From the NCBI RefSeq assembly GCF_024609765.1, contig NZ_JANFDG010000001.1:124001-188000 (forward strand): 64,000 bases of DNA. The letters run 5' to 3'. A program made the position numbers and the translations under genes. The notes under the pieces were generated by a model. The model was not told the origin of the DNA. It made no database searches and saw only the letters and a program-made list of their open reading frames with translations. Source of the DNA: Shinella pollutisoli. GTDB taxonomy: Bacteria; Pseudomonadota; Alphaproteobacteria; Rhizobiales; Rhizobiaceae. Positions 1 through 8,881 of this stretch are shown here, one piece after another. Every line of letters begins with the position of its first letter. Within the stretch, counting starts at the first letter, position 1.

Positions 1-51
1 AGAGGCGGCGGCGGGACGTTCATCGGAAGGCCGCAATCTGAGGAGGATGCA

Positions 52-369
52 GTGAACCACGACAATCCCTCTGCAACCGATGCGCCGGACGGCGGGATCC
101 GGGTTGTCGACCCTTCCGACGCCGTCACGGGCGTGGGCTTCGTGCTCGGCGCCATCGGCGCCGTCGTCGGCGCGATCGCGGCGCTGATCCTTTCCCCCTC
201 CCTCTCGGCGGCGACCGCGCTCTACTGTCTTCTCGCGGGCCTCGCCGGCGCCTCCGCGGGGATCGTCACCGGCGGCATGATCGGGGCGATCTTCGCGGTG
301 ATGCGCGGGCGGCGGGCGATGCCGGGGCCGCGGGAGGAGCCGGAGAGCGAACAGCGGACGCGAGGCTGA
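52..369 (+). CDS. Small glycine-rich membrane protein, unknown function
   Basis: A 105-residue protein read from a GTG start that has a strong AGGAGGA ribosome site 5 bases upstream. Residues ~25-47 and ~53-85 are hydrophobic, rich in Gly and Ala with small-residue spacing, so two transmembrane segments (glycine-zipper-like hairpin) are likely. The N terminus is acidic and the C terminus is charged (Arg, Glu). I do not recognise a named family. It is followed by a 262-base gap before the next start, so it is probably a separate unit. It could be a general envelope or stress protein; no function is assigned. Confidence 0.6.
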   Translation: MNHDNPSATDAPDGGIRVVDPSDAVTGVGFVLGAIGAVVGAIAALILSPSLSAATALYCLLAGLAGASAGIVTGGMIGAIFAVMRGRRAMPGPREEPESEQRTRG

Positions 370-631
370 TCCGCGCTTTAGCGGGAACCCGCTCCGCGAG
401 CCGGTGACGTGGCAATCACGAGGGTCCAGCCTCGCAGCAAAGCGGCCAGACGCGGTTGCCTCCATCGTCTCCCGCGACCGTCCACCGGCGCGAGGCTCGG
501 CGCCGGCAAGGCGGCCGAGGCAATTGCAATCGCAATATCCCGGCTATATCCTCGCCCGGCAAAGCGAGGACGACCTCCCCCGTCTCTACGGGCAAGTTGG
601 TTCGGGACGGCCCGGGCAATCGGGAGGACAA

Positions 632-1072
632 ATGCGCTCCGTCGCCGACCGGGTTCGTCACGCCGTCAGCTTCGAGATCCTCGGGCTCGCCCTGGTCACG
701 CCGCTCGGCGCGTGGGCATTCGGCATGCCGATGCACGATATCGGGATCGTCAGCATCGTCAGCGCCACGATCGCGACCGCCTGGAACTTCGTCTACAACT
801 ACCTGTTCGACCTCATCCTGCAACGGATCTCCGGCACGACGGCGAAAGGCGGCCTCGCGCGCATCTATCACGCAATCCTGTTCGAGATCGGCCTCCTGGC
901 GGTGCTCATGCCGTTCATCGCCTGGTATCTGAGCATCTCGCTCTGGCAGGCGCTGGCGATGGACCTCTCCTTCGCGCTTTTCTACATGGTCTACGCATAC
1001 GTCTTCAACTGGGCCTATGACCGCCTGTTTCCGCTGCCGGAGTGGACGGTCGAAACGCGGGAAACACGATGA
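632..1072 (+). CDS. PACE-family efflux protein (AceI-like, BTP domains)
   Basis: A 146-residue inner-membrane protein with four predicted transmembrane helices arranged as two repeats of the bacterial transmembrane pair (BTP) domain. Each repeat has an F-E-I-[GL] start and an aromatic/Asn-rich second helix (W-N-F-V-Y-N-Y in repeat 1, Y-V-F-N-W-A-Y-D-R in repeat 2), the signature of proteobacterial antimicrobial compound efflux transporters. Known members export chlorhexidine, other biocides and short diamines by proton antiport. ATG 632 is chosen because GGGAGG lies just upstream; the open frame extends further 5' but lacks membrane homology there. Its stop overlaps the MFS start (ATGA), so the two are translationally coupled. 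PACE genes are usually paired with a divergent LysR regulator; here only a LysR remnant lies nearby. Confidence 0.85.
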   Translation: MRSVADRVRHAVSFEILGLALVTPLGAWAFGMPMHDIGIVSIVSATIATAWNFVYNYLFDLILQRISGTTAKGGLARIYHAILFEIGLLAVLMPFIAWYLSISLWQALAMDLSFALFYMVYAYVFNWAYDRLFPLPEWTVETRETR

Positions 1073-2226
1073 CCGACCACGGCGCTCCGGCCGCCAGACG
1101 GCGCCTGCTCGGCTGGTTCATCGCCAACGGCACGCTGACCGTGCCGCAGGCGGCGGGTCCCGTCGCGTTCTCGCTGGTGGCCCTGGGCCTGACCGGCGAC
1201 ACCAGCGGCGGAGCGGCCATGATCCTCGCGATGACGATCGCCCAGGTCGTCGGCGCGGTTCCGCTGACGCGGCTCGGCAGGAACCGGCCTTCGGCGACGA
1301 TGCTGAAGCTTCTGGTCGCCGTGCGCACGGTGGCCCTCGCCTCGATCGTCGTGTGCATAGCCCAAGAGGCGCCCTTCCCGTGGCTCGTCCTGTTCGCGGC
1401 GGCCGCGGGCTCGGTGAACGGGGCCGCATACGGGTATCTGCGGGCCATCCTGAACGATCTCACACCGCCCGCCCGGCTGCCGCGGGCGCTCGGCATCGCG
1501 GCGACGCTCAACGAGGTGACCTTCGTGCTTGCGCCGGTCGCCGCGGCGGGCCTCGGCGCCCTCTCTCCCATCTTCGCCGTTCTGGCCCTGACGGTTCTTG
1601 GCGCCATGCCGGCGCTGCTGGTCCCGCGGGCCGGGTCAGCCCGGCCCGAACAGGTGCATCAGGCCGGCGGATCCATCCTCAGCCGCACGATCCTGCTGTG
1701 GCTCCTGTGTGCCGGAGCCGGCGGGGCCGCCGTCGCCGCCATCGAGATCGGCGCGGTCGCCCTGGCGCTCAGCTTCGGATACGAACCGGGCTGGGCGATC
1801 CTCTTCACGGTTCCCCTGTGCCTGGCTTCGGTGGCGGGCGGCACATGGACCAGCGTGCGGAACCGCATGGCGACGCGGAAAGTCGTCCTGCTCCAGCTTT
1901 CCACGATGACATTGGGATGCGCGCTTGCCGCGCTCGGCCCGTCTCTTGCAACGACCATCGCCGGAGCGGTGTTGATCGGCTCCGTCCTGGCTCCCCTGGC
2001 CACCTACTACTCGCTCGCCCTCGACATGCTTGCGCCCGCGCAGAGACGGCCGGAGGTGTTCGCCTTGCTGCGCACGGCGAACGCCACGGGCGTCATCTTC
2101 GCCAGTGCGGTTCTGACGATGGTGTCGCTGTCCATGGCATTGATCGTGGTCACCGGGCTGATGGGCACGGTCACCGTCATGGTGACAGCGGCTTCTTTCG
2201 GATCGCGAGCCCACCCTGGCGGGTGA
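1069..2226 (+). CDS. MFS-type transporter
   Basis: A 385-residue very hydrophobic protein with about 11-12 transmembrane helices, consistent with a major facilitator superfamily permease of ~390 residues. The loop after helix 2 carries L-T-R-L-G-R-N-R, resembling the MFS motif A loop, and a long loop near residues 180-200 separates the two halves. ATG 1069 is preferred over GTG 1042 because it overlaps the PACE stop in an ATGA arrangement. Substrate is unknown; pairing with a PACE exporter suggests efflux of a cationic or toxic compound. The last few residues (ending A-H-P-G-G) directly abut a broken LysR gene, so the C terminus may have been altered by the same rearrangement. Confidence 0.75.
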   Translation: MTDHGAPAARRRLLGWFIANGTLTVPQAAGPVAFSLVALGLTGDTSGGAAMILAMTIAQVVGAVPLTRLGRNRPSATMLKLLVAVRTVALASIVVCIAQEAPFPWLVLFAAAAGSVNGAAYGYLRAILNDLTPPARLPRALGIAATLNEVTFVLAPVAAAGLGALSPIFAVLALTVLGAMPALLVPRAGSARPEQVHQAGGSILSRTILLWLLCAGAGGAAVAAIEIGAVALALSFGYEPGWAILFTVPLCLASVAGGTWTSVRNRMATRKVVLLQLSTMTLGCALAALGPSLATTIAGAVLIGSVLAPLATYYSLALDMLAPAQRRPEVFALLRTANATGVIFASAVLTMVSLSMALIVVTGLMGTVTVMVTAASFGSRAHPGG

Positions 2227-2229
2227 CGG

Positions 2230-2481
2230 ATGTCCTACCAGCCGGCCATGCAGGCGGCGCTCGCCGGCGAGGGCGTCGTGCTCGGCTGGGCGCTGACAAG
2301 CCACCTGCTCCGGCGCAACAAGCGCCTCGTCCGGCCGCTGAAGGAGGAGGTGCGGACGGACAACGCCTTCTTCGTGATCGCGAACGATCGGGCGTCGAAG
2401 CTGGACGAGATGAAGCTCCTCGTCCAATGGGTGGTCGAGGAGGCGCAGGCCTCCCAGCGCGCTCCTTCCGCCGCCTCCTGA
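2230..2481 (+). pseudogene. C-terminal remnant of a LysR-family regulator
   Basis: An 83-codon open frame whose translation matches the end of the LysR substrate-binding domain of GcvA type: Y-Q-P-A-M-Q-A-A-L-A-G-E-G-V followed by L-G-W, then R-L-V-R-P-L and F-F-V-I-A, ending in a helix with W-V-V-E-E-A. LysR proteins are ~300 residues with an N-terminal winged helix; everything before the last third is missing. An in-frame stop lies one codon upstream of the ATG, so this is not the end of a frameshifted full gene in place. It starts 3 bases after the MFS stop. Best read as a deletion remnant of the regulator that once controlled the PACE/MFS pair; it might still be translated but could not bind DNA. 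Confidence 0.75.
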
Positions 2482-2545
2482 TATCAGGCTGCTTCATGTC
2501 GGGGGGACGGCGGGCGTCGTCCAACGCCCGGCGGTCCCCGATCCG

Positions 2546-4993
2546 TCACAGTCTCGTCCGCTCCGCCTTGGGGTCGTACATCGGGCGGAGCGAGGCCTCG
2601 GCCTGATAGCGCTTGCCGGCGATTTCGATCTCGTAGGCCGACGCGAGCACATCAGCCTCGGACTCGCCCTCGCACGGCACATACCCCATTCCGATCGCGC
2701 CGCCGAGATGATGGCCATAGTTCCCGGACGTGACGATGGAAACGATCTTCCCGTCGCGCACCAGCGCCTCGTTGTGGAAGAGAAGGGGTTCCGGGTCGCG
2801 CAGCCGGAACTGCAGCATCCGCCGCTTCAGCCCCGCCGCCTGCACCTTCAGGACCGCATCGCGGCCGATGAACTCGCCCTTGCCGGTCTTGACCGCAAAG
2901 CCGAGGCCCGCTTCCAGGACATGGTCCTCGTCGGTGATGTCGTGACCGAAATGGCGGAAGCCCTTCTCGATGCGGCAGCTATCCAGCGTGTGCAAGCCAC
3001 AGAGCTTCAGGCCGAGATCGTGTCCGGCCTCCTCGATCGTCTCGAAGACATGGGCGGCCTGGTCGGTGGAGACGTAGAGCTCCCAGCCGAGCTCCCCGAC
3101 ATAGGTGACGCGGTGCGCGCGGGCGAGCCCCATGCCGATCTCGATCTCCCGCGCCGTCCCGAAGGGGAAGGCATCGTTGGAGAAATCGTTCGGGCTGATG
3201 CGCGTGATGAGATCGCGCGACTTCGGCCCCATCAGGACGAGCACGGATTCCGAGGCGGTGACGTCGGTGATCACCACGAATTCCTCCGGGCGAAGCTGCT
3301 TGCGCATCCAGGCGAGGTCGCGCTGCAGCGTCGCGCCCGGAACTACGGCGAAGAAGGCCGTCGGCGAAAGCCGGGTGACGGTGAGGTCGCTCTCGATGCC
3401 GCCGCGCTCGTTGAGCATCTGCGTGTAGACGATCTTGCCGGGGGCGACGTCCATCTGGTTGGCGCACACGCGCTGCAGGAAGGTGAGCGCATCGCGGCCC
3501 TCCAAACGGATCTTGCCGAAGGAGGTCATGTCGAACAGGCCGACGCCGTGGCGAACAGCAAGGTGCTCTTCCTTCTGGTTCTCGAACCAGTTCTGCCGCT
3601 TCCACGAATAGCGGTATTCCCGTTCCTGTCCCTCTTTCGCGAACCAGTTGGCGCGCTCCCAGCCGGCGACTTCGCCGAAGACGGCGCCGCGGGCCTTCAG
3701 GTGCTCGTGCAGCGGCGAGCGGCGCACGCCGCGCGCCGTCGCCATCTGGCGATAGGGGAAATGGTCGGCATAAAGCAGGCCCAGCGTCTCGGAGACGCGG
3801 TCCTTGAGATAGGCGCGGTTCTTCTGGAACGGCTGGGCGCGGCGGATGTCGACCTCCCAGAGGTCGAAGGGCGGCTCGCCGTCGTTCATCCACTGGGCGA
3901 GCGCCATGCCCGCCCCGCCGGAGGAGACGATGCCGATGGAATTGTAGCCGGCGGCAACCCAGTAGCCCTTCAGCTCCGGCGCCTCGCCGAGATAGTAGCG
4001 GTCGTCGGGCGTAAAACTCTCCGGGCCGTTGAAGAAGGTGTGGATGCCGGCCGTCTCCAGCATCGGCATGCGGTTGACGGCCTTTTCGAGGATCGGCTCG
4101 AAATGCTCGAAATCCTCCGGCAGCTGGTCGAAGCAGAAGTCCTCGCTGATGCCTTCCATGCCCCACGGCTTGGCCTTCGGCTCGAAGGCGCCGAGCAGCA
4201 TCTTGCCGGCATCCTCCTTGTAATAGGCGCATTCGTCCGGGACGCGCAGGACAGGCAGGCGGGAGAGGCCCTCGATCGCCTCGGTGACGATGTAGAAATG
4301 CTCGCAGGCATGCAGCGGCAGGGTCACGCCGGAGCGCGCCGCCAGATCGCGTCCCCACATGCCGCCGCAATTGACGACGAGATCGGTCCCGATCGTTCCC
4401 TGCTCCTCACCGCGCGCCCAGGAAACACCGGTCACGCGCCCGTCGCGATCATGGACGGCGGTGACCTTCACGTTCTCGATGATCTTCGCGCCGCGCTGGC
4501 GGGCGCCCTTGGCGAGCGCCATGGCGATGTTGGCCGGGTCGCACTGGCCGTCGAGCGGCAGATGCACCGCCCCGCGCACGTCGGTGATGTTGAGATGCGG
4601 ATAGAGGGTCTTCACCTCCCGCGGTGAAATCTCGTGGACATCCACCTCGAAGGCACGCGCAAGGCTCGCCTGGCGATAGATCTCCTCCTTGCGCTCCTCG
4701 GTCAGCGCCACCGTGATGGAGCCGTTCTGGCGCATGCCGGTGGCGATCCCGGTCTCGGCTTCCAGCCTGACGTAGAGGTCGGCCGAGTATTTGGCGAGGC
4801 GCGTCATGTTCTGCGAGGCGCGCAGCTGGCCGATAAGGCCGGCCGCGTGCCAGGTCGTGCCGGAGGTGAGCTGCTTGCGCTCGAGCAGCACCACATCCGT
4901 CCAGCCGAGCTTGGCGAGGTGATAGGCGACGGAGCAGCCGGAGATACCGCCTCCGATGATGACGACTCGCGCTTTTTGCGGGATGTTGCTCAT
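2546..4993 (-). CDS. Dimethylglycine/sarcosine dehydrogenase-type FAD oxidoreductase with GcvT domain
   Basis: An 815-residue two-domain enzyme. Residues ~9-400 form a DAO-type FAD oxidoreductase: a Rossmann G-G-G-I-S-G-C-S motif near residue 14, then a site for covalent FAD and the amine substrate. Residues ~430-800 are a GcvT (aminomethyltransferase)-like folate domain with the characteristic G-E-L-G-W-E-L-Y block. This architecture is dimethylglycine dehydrogenase/sarcosine dehydrogenase, which oxidatively N-demethylates glycine betaine breakdown products and passes the C1 unit to tetrahydrofolate. Length fits the family. ATG 4993 is chosen because upstream in-frame residues are Arg/Pro-rich and not conserved-looking. 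It is transcribed away from the XRE-cupin regulator, with an operator-like palindrome between them. Exact substrate (dimethylglycine, sarcosine or another methylated amine) cannot be settled by eye. Confidence 0.85.
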   Translation of the reverse strand: MSNIPQKARVVIIGGGISGCSVAYHLAKLGWTDVVLLERKQLTSGTTWHAAGLIGQLRASQNMTRLAKYSADLYVRLEAETGIATGMRQNGSITVALTEERKEEIYRQASLARAFEVDVHEISPREVKTLYPHLNITDVRGAVHLPLDGQCDPANIAMALAKGARQRGAKIIENVKVTAVHDRDGRVTGVSWARGEEQGTIGTDLVVNCGGMWGRDLAARSGVTLPLHACEHFYIVTEAIEGLSRLPVLRVPDECAYYKEDAGKMLLGAFEPKAKPWGMEGISEDFCFDQLPEDFEHFEPILEKAVNRMPMLETAGIHTFFNGPESFTPDDRYYLGEAPELKGYWVAAGYNSIGIVSSGGAGMALAQWMNDGEPPFDLWEVDIRRAQPFQKNRAYLKDRVSETLGLLYADHFPYRQMATARGVRRSPLHEHLKARGAVFGEVAGWERANWFAKEGQEREYRYSWKRQNWFENQKEEHLAVRHGVGLFDMTSFGKIRLEGRDALTFLQRVCANQMDVAPGKIVYTQMLNERGGIESDLTVTRLSPTAFFAVVPGATLQRDLAWMRKQLRPEEFVVITDVTASESVLVLMGPKSRDLITRISPNDFSNDAFPFGTAREIEIGMGLARAHRVTYVGELGWELYVSTDQAAHVFETIEEAGHDLGLKLCGLHTLDSCRIEKGFRHFGHDITDEDHVLEAGLGFAVKTGKGEFIGRDAVLKVQAAGLKRRMLQFRLRDPEPLLFHNEALVRDGKIVSIVTSGNYGHHLGGAIGMGYVPCEGESEADVLASAYEIEIAGKRYQAEASLRPMYDPKAERTRL

Positions 4994-5179
4994 GGCGTTT
5001 TCCGAGGTTGCGGCCGCGGGGCGGCCGGATGGTTTGCGGTGAAGCGAGGATGCCGGCGGCCGGCAGCATAAGGGGGCCCGCCGCTCCGGGACACCTCGAA
5101 GAAAAAGGCGGCGAGCCGTCATCTCGACAGGAACCGGACGACTGCCGATCGGCACGAAATTGAACATCGATCTTCTACA

Positions 5180-5209
5180 TCTATAAAACGAATTTTTCAA
5201 GTGTGAAAA
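5180..5209 (-). promoter_or_regulatory. Predicted sigma70 promoter of the dehydrogenase with overlapping operator palindrome
   Basis: In the 351-base gap between the dehydrogenase and the XRE-cupin gene, the minus strand reads TTTCAC (5203-5208), 17 bases, TATAGA (5180-5185), a reasonable -35/-10 pair. The perfect palindrome TTTTCA-N4-TGAAAA (5194-5209) covers the -35 box. A further TTTTTCATG half-like element lies at ~5222-5230. This arrangement fits repression, most simply by the divergent XRE-cupin protein. The rest of the gap shows nothing else I can name. Confidence 0.5.
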
Positions 5210-5344
5210 TATTAAGTTGATTTTTCATGCCCAAGCCCTTATCGCCGATGCATCGAGGCGGCTGCACGAGGCGGTGGGGAACGCGCGTGTTGTCTCGATC
5301 GCGGAAGGGGGGATAATCATTCTCCGGCGAATGAAGGAACGACC

Positions 5345-5950
5345 ATGCCGCCACGCATATCGCAGAGCAACGACGCCTCCCCCGCGGACGCGCAGCCGCG
5401 CGAGGACGCCATCGGCGGGCAGATCCGCGAACTTCGGAAGGCCCGGGGACTGACGCTGCAGGAGGTGGCGGACGCGGCGGGGATTTCGGTCGGCTATCTC
5501 AGCCAGATCGAGCGGAACCAGTCGAAGCTGCCGATCGGCGTCCTGAAGAGGATCAGCACGGCCCTCGGCGTCCAGATCAACTGGTTCTTCCATGGCAGCG
5601 ACGTGCCCGCGGACGAGAAGGACATCATCGTCCGGGCGAACAACCGTCGCCGGCTGACGTTCACCGCGCTCGGGATCGAGGAGGAACTGCTATCCCCGAA
5701 CCTGAGCGGCCCGCTCGAGATGCTGATGAGCACGATCGATCCCGGAGCGGACAGTGGGGACTACAGCCACGAGGGCGTGGAGGCGGGGCTCGTGATCAGC
5801 GGGACGCTCGACCTCTGGGTCTCCGGCCAGTTCTTCCGCCTGAACGCAGGCGACAGCTTCTCGTTCAAGAGCACCGAAGTTCATCGCTGCGCCAATTCCG
5901 GCGAGGAGCCGACGAAGGTCGTCTGGGTGATCACGCCGCCTCAGTACTGA
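5345..5950 (+). CDS. XRE-family regulator with C-terminal cupin domain
   Basis: A 201-residue transcription factor. Residues ~25-80 form a lambda-repressor-like helix-turn-helix (I-R-E-L-R-K-A-R-G-L-T-L-Q-E-V-A, then G-Y-L-S-Q-I-E-R). Residues ~125-195 form a cupin_2 barrel (H-E-G-V-E-A-G-L-V, G-D-S-F-S-F, H-R-C-A-N). This architecture (PuuR/HipB-cupin type) senses small ligands, often amines or amino acids, and usually controls adjacent catabolic genes. ATG 5345 follows an AAGGA site; the 20 residues before the HTH are disordered-looking and hydrophilic. The gene is divergent from the dimethylglycine/sarcosine dehydrogenase, which is its most likely target. It converges on the Lrp gene, separated by a GC-rich hairpin. 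Confidence 0.85.
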   Translation: MPPRISQSNDASPADAQPREDAIGGQIRELRKARGLTLQEVADAAGISVGYLSQIERNQSKLPIGVLKRISTALGVQINWFFHGSDVPADEKDIIVRANNRRRLTFTALGIEEELLSPNLSGPLEMLMSTIDPGADSGDYSHEGVEAGLVISGTLDLWVSGQFFRLNAGDSFSFKSTEVHRCANSGEEPTKVVWVITPPQY

Positions 5951-5986
5951 GGCGCAGCCCGGACGGCACGAGCCTCGGGGCCGTCG

Positions 5987-6008
5987 GGGCCGCCGGTCGA
6001 GGCGGCCC
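5987..6008. terminator. GC-rich hairpin between convergent genes
   Basis: GGGCCGCC, a 6-base loop and GGCGGCCC form a perfect 8-bp stem in the 65-base gap between the converging XRE-cupin and Lrp genes. There is no U tract, so it is a terminator-like hairpin rather than a classical intrinsic terminator. Confidence 0.4.
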
Positions 6009-6015
6009 GCCGCGT

Positions 6016-6492
6016 TCAACGCTCGCCCCTGTGCCGCCTTGCGACCCTCGTCGCAAGCACGTCGCGGATCGAGAAACTCGAGTGGATGCGAAGCACGCCC
6101 GGCAGCTTGGCGAGAATTTCCTTGTGGATGCGCTCGAACTCGCCCGCATTGGCGACCTCGACGCGCAGCAGGTAATCCGACCCCCCGGTCATCAGGAAGC
6201 ATTCACGGATCTCCGGATGCCGGCGCACCGCGGCCTCGAAGCGGTCGAGGTGGTCCTCCGTCTGCCGCTCCAGCGTGATGTTGATGATGACGGCGATGGT
6301 CGCCTCCGCATGGCCCGCGTCGACCAGCGCCGTATAGCCGCGAATGACCCCGGCCTGCTCCATCAGCCGGATGCGCCTGAGGCACGCCGAGGGAGAAAGG
6401 CCGACCTCCGCCGCCAGGCCCGCATTGCTCATGCGCGCATCGAGGCGCAGGAGCCGGAGAATGTTGCGGTCGATCGCATCCAGCGCCGTCAT
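6016..6492 (-). CDS. Lrp/AsnC-family regulator, probable DadR-type
   Basis: A 158-residue regulator. Residues 3-60 hold the AsnC winged helix (L-D[10 protein letters not shown] at the start, then [10 protein letters not shown]-x-M-E as recognition helix and [10 protein letters not shown]). Residues ~70-145 are the RAM ligand-binding domain, with the M-T-G-G-S-D-Y-L-L turn typical of the family. Length is normal. It is divergent from dadA, the arrangement seen for DadR, which controls alanine and other D-amino-acid catabolism; a palindrome lies between them. I infer it activates or represses dadA in response to an amino acid. Confidence 0.85.
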   Translation of the reverse strand: MTALDAIDRNILRLLRLDARMSNAGLAAEVGLSPSACLRRIRLMEQAGVIRGYTALVDAGHAEATIAVIINITLERQTEDHLDRFEAAVRRHPEIRECFLMTGGSDYLLRVEVANAGEFERIHKEILAKLPGVLRIHSSFSIRDVLATRVARRHRGER

Positions 6493-6525
6493 TGCAGATC
6501 ATTCCAAATCGTCACCGTTCCTTGC

Positions 6526-6541
6526 AGAAATCATTATTTCT
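6526..6541. promoter_or_regulatory. Candidate Lrp/DadR operator
   Basis: A perfect palindrome AGAAAT-N4-ATTTCT sits in the 178-base gap between the divergent Lrp-type gene and dadA, 33 bases from the regulator start. AT-rich dyads of this size are typical Lrp-family sites. A second AT-rich stretch follows at ~6568-6590. Confidence 0.45.
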
Positions 6542-6670
6542 CACAACGTTCAACCGCTGTTTCGCCGGAAATTTCGCGATCGTTTCAATAGGCTCGCGCA
6601 AAGGCGGACGGCTCGGCACCGCAATCGCCGCCGGCCGCGACCGTCTCGACCTCTTTGCAGTGGGAACATC

Positions 6671-7921
6671 ATGAAAGTCATCGTTCTCGGCGCCGGCATC
6701 GTCGGCGTCACGTCCGCCTACCAGCTTGCCAGGGCAGGGCACGAGGTCACCGTCGTCGACCGCCAGCCCGGCCCGGCGCTGGAGACCAGCTTCGCCAATG
6801 CCGGCGAGGTCTCGTTCGGCTACTGCTCGCCCTGGGCCGCGCCCGGCATTCCGATGAAGGCCATGAAATGGCTGTTCATGCAGCACGCGCCGCTGATCCT
6901 GCGTCCCAAGGTCGACCTGGCCATGCTCTCCTGGATGGCGCAGATGCTGAGGAACTGCACCTCCGCCCGCTATGCGCTCAACAAGAGCCGCATGCTGCGC
7001 CTCGCCGACTACAGCCGCATCTCGCTTTCCGCGCTGCGCGAGGAGACGGGCATCGCCTATGACGAGCGCATGCAGGGCACGCTGCAGCTCTTCCGCACCC
7101 AGGCCCAGCTCGACGCCTCGGCGAAGGACGTCAAGGCGCTCGCCGCCGACGGCATTCCCTACGAGGTGCTCGACCGCGACGGCTGCATCCGCGTCGAGCC
7201 GGCGCTCGCCCATGTGCGCGAGAAGATCGTCGGCGGCCTGCTGACGCCGAAGGACGAGACCGGCGACTGCTTCAAGTTCGCCAATGCGCTGGCGGAAAAG
7301 GCCGAGGCGCTCGGCGTCACCTTCAACTACGGCAGCATCATCCGCGGGCTCGACGTGGAAGGCGGCCGCGTCACCGGCGTCGTCACCGCCCATGGCCGGC
7401 TTGCGGCCGATGCCGTGGTCGTGGCGCTCGGCAGCTTCTCGCCGCTCCTCGTGCGGCCGCACGGCATCCGCCTGCCGGTCTATCCGGTCAAGGGCTATTC
7501 GCTGACGATCCCGATCACCGACCCGTCGCGCGCGCCGGAATCGACCGTGATGGACGAGACCTACAAGATCGCCATCACGCGGCTCGGCGACCGCATCCGC
7601 GTCGGCGGCATGGCGGAGATCTCCGGCTATACCAACGACCTCGGCGAGCCCCGCCGCCTCACTCTCCAGCATTCCGTCATGGATCTCTTCCCCGGCGGCG
7701 ACGTGTCGAAGGCGAGCTTCTGGTCGGGCCTTCGCCCGATGACGCCGGACGGCACGCCGGTCATCGGCCCGACGAAGGTCGCCGGCCTGTTCCTCAACAC
7801 GGGCCACGGCACGCTCGGCTGGACGATGAGCTCGGGCTCCGCGCGGGTGATCGCCGACCTCGTCTCCGGCCGCAAGCCGGAGATCGACGCGACCGACCTG
7901 GCGGTCCGGCGATATGCGTGA
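6671..7921 (+). CDS. dadA: D-amino acid dehydrogenase (small subunit type)
   Basis: A 416-residue FAD enzyme that oxidatively deaminates D-amino acids, chiefly D-alanine, passing electrons to the respiratory chain at the inner membrane. The Rossmann FAD motif is at residues ~3-30 ([13 protein letters not shown]). The S-F-A-N-A-G-E-V segment at ~43-50 and the C-terminal H-G-T-L-G-W-T-M block are DadA signatures. Length matches DadA (~415-435). The start follows weak upstream context, but it is the first residue of the conserved FAD fold. No alanine racemase (dadX) follows; the next gene is convergent. Regulation by the divergent Lrp-family protein is likely. Confidence 0.9.
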   Translation: MKVIVLGAGIVGVTSAYQLARAGHEVTVVDRQPGPALETSFANAGEVSFGYCSPWAAPGIPMKAMKWLFMQHAPLILRPKVDLAMLSWMAQMLRNCTSARYALNKSRMLRLADYSRISLSALREETGIAYDERMQGTLQLFRTQAQLDASAKDVKALAADGIPYEVLDRDGCIRVEPALAHVREKIVGGLLTPKDETGDCFKFANALAEKAEALGVTFNYGSIIRGLDVEGGRVTGVVTAHGRLAADAVVVALGSFSPLLVRPHGIRLPVYPVKGYSLTIPITDPSRAPESTVMDETYKIAITRLGDRIRVGGMAEISGYTNDLGEPRRLTLQHSVMDLFPGGDVSKASFWSGLRPMTPDGTPVIGPTKVAGLFLNTGHGTLGWTMSSGSARVIADLVSGRKPEIDATDLAVRRYA

Positions 7922-7933
7922 GCCATGTTCCCA

Positions 7934-7973
7934 AGCCTGACCGGGCGGAAGCTCCCGGCCCGGCGCGGGCTTT
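7934..7973. terminator. Hairpin between dadA and the LuxR gene
   Basis: The 50-base gap between these convergent genes contains CCGGG-N8-CCCGG nested inside AGCC/GGGCT outer arms, followed on the plus strand by TTTATT. This is a plausible bidirectional intrinsic terminator. Confidence 0.45.
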
Positions 7974-8817
7974 ATTCCGGCGGCTTCGGTTGGCTCCTTA
8001 TCGCGCTCAGGTATCTCGAAAGAAGCTGCGTTTGCGACGAAATGCCGAGCTTCCTGTAGATGTTCCGCCGATGAACCTTGACCGTGCCGGTGGCGATGGC
8101 AAGCCGCAGTCCTATGGACTCGGAGGAGTGACCCTGCAGGACGAGCTCGATTATCTCCTTCTCCCGGTGCGTCAGGCGCAAATCCGTCCACGCCACATCG
8201 TCCGCCTGCAGGGAGCGATTCCCGGCCCGGCGCCTCGAGCCGGCTTCGGACCGGGAATCGAACAGCCGGTCTAGACCCTTCCAATACCACTGGACGATCC
8301 TGACGATGAGCGCCTCCGCCACCTTGAGGCGGCTCAACTCGTGCTGCCTGAACTGGCTGGAATTGTCGTTCCGCATGAATGAGACGCAGACGCAGATATC
8401 GTTCCCGGCGGGGATCAGGAACGCGACTTCGCCCACAAGGCCGGTTTTCGCGTAGTATTTCCGGTAATACTCGCTCTTGTAGAACCTGTCCGGGGCGAGC
8501 TCCTGCATCCTGTAGAGGCCCCATTTGCGTTCCCTGCTCGCCTGATAGAACGGATCGAGCAAGTAATGGCCGGACTGATACAGATCGACGAGGATCTTGC
8601 GCTCGTCCCCGCTGAACGTGCTGAACAGGTGGAGCGGCCTCTCGTCCCGCCGGAAGGAAAACACCACCAGACGATCGAAATGCAGGAGAGGCCTGACCGT
8701 CGCCTCGACGATGGCGCCGACCTCCCGGTCGGTCAACTCCGGCCTGCCGACGAGACCGGCGAGCCCCTCCAGGAGCATGCTCAGGCTTGCGTTGGGAAAC
8801 TGGTCGCTCTTGCTCAA
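7972..8817 (-). CDS. LuxR-family transcriptional regulator
   Basis: A 281-residue regulator. Residues ~212-270 form the GerE/LuxR helix-turn-helix (L-T-H-R-E-K-E-I-I-E-L, then G-T-V-K-V-H-R-R-N-I-Y-R-K-L-G). The N-terminal ~190 residues are a sensor region without the Trp/Asp pattern of acyl-homoserine-lactone receptors, so I do not call it a quorum sensor. The start listed is TTG 8817 because the hydrophilic N terminus reads well; ATG 8778 is an alternative, and neither has a clear ribosome site. It is divergent from a GMC oxidoreductase across 309 bases holding a palindrome, suggesting it regulates that enzyme. Confidence 0.75.
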   Translation of the reverse strand: MSKSDQFPNASLSMLLEGLAGLVGRPELTDREVGAIVEATVRPLLHFDRLVVFSFRRDERPLHLFSTFSGDERKILVDLYQSGHYLLDPFYQASRERKWGLYRMQELAPDRFYKSEYYRKYYAKTGLVGEVAFLIPAGNDICVCVSFMRNDNSSQFRQHELSRLKVAEALIVRIVQWYWKGLDRLFDSRSEAGSRRRAGNRSLQADDVAWTDLRLTHREKEIIELVLQGHSSESIGLRLAIATGTVKVHRRNIYRKLGISSQTQLLSRYLSAIRSQPKPPE

Positions 8818-8881
8818 GGCTTCACCGATGCGAGGCTGCAGTCCGGACGGCTATATCCTAAATCGCCATTCGACGAACCAA

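Noticed and set aside
2708-4627. A 639-codon open frame opposite the dimethylglycine dehydrogenase
   Set aside because: Shadow frame; no domain-like residues and wholly inside the real gene.
7972-8817. Quorum-sensing LuxR receptor
   Set aside because: The sensor region lacks the clear AHL-contact Trp/Asp pattern and no luxI-type synthase is adjacent.
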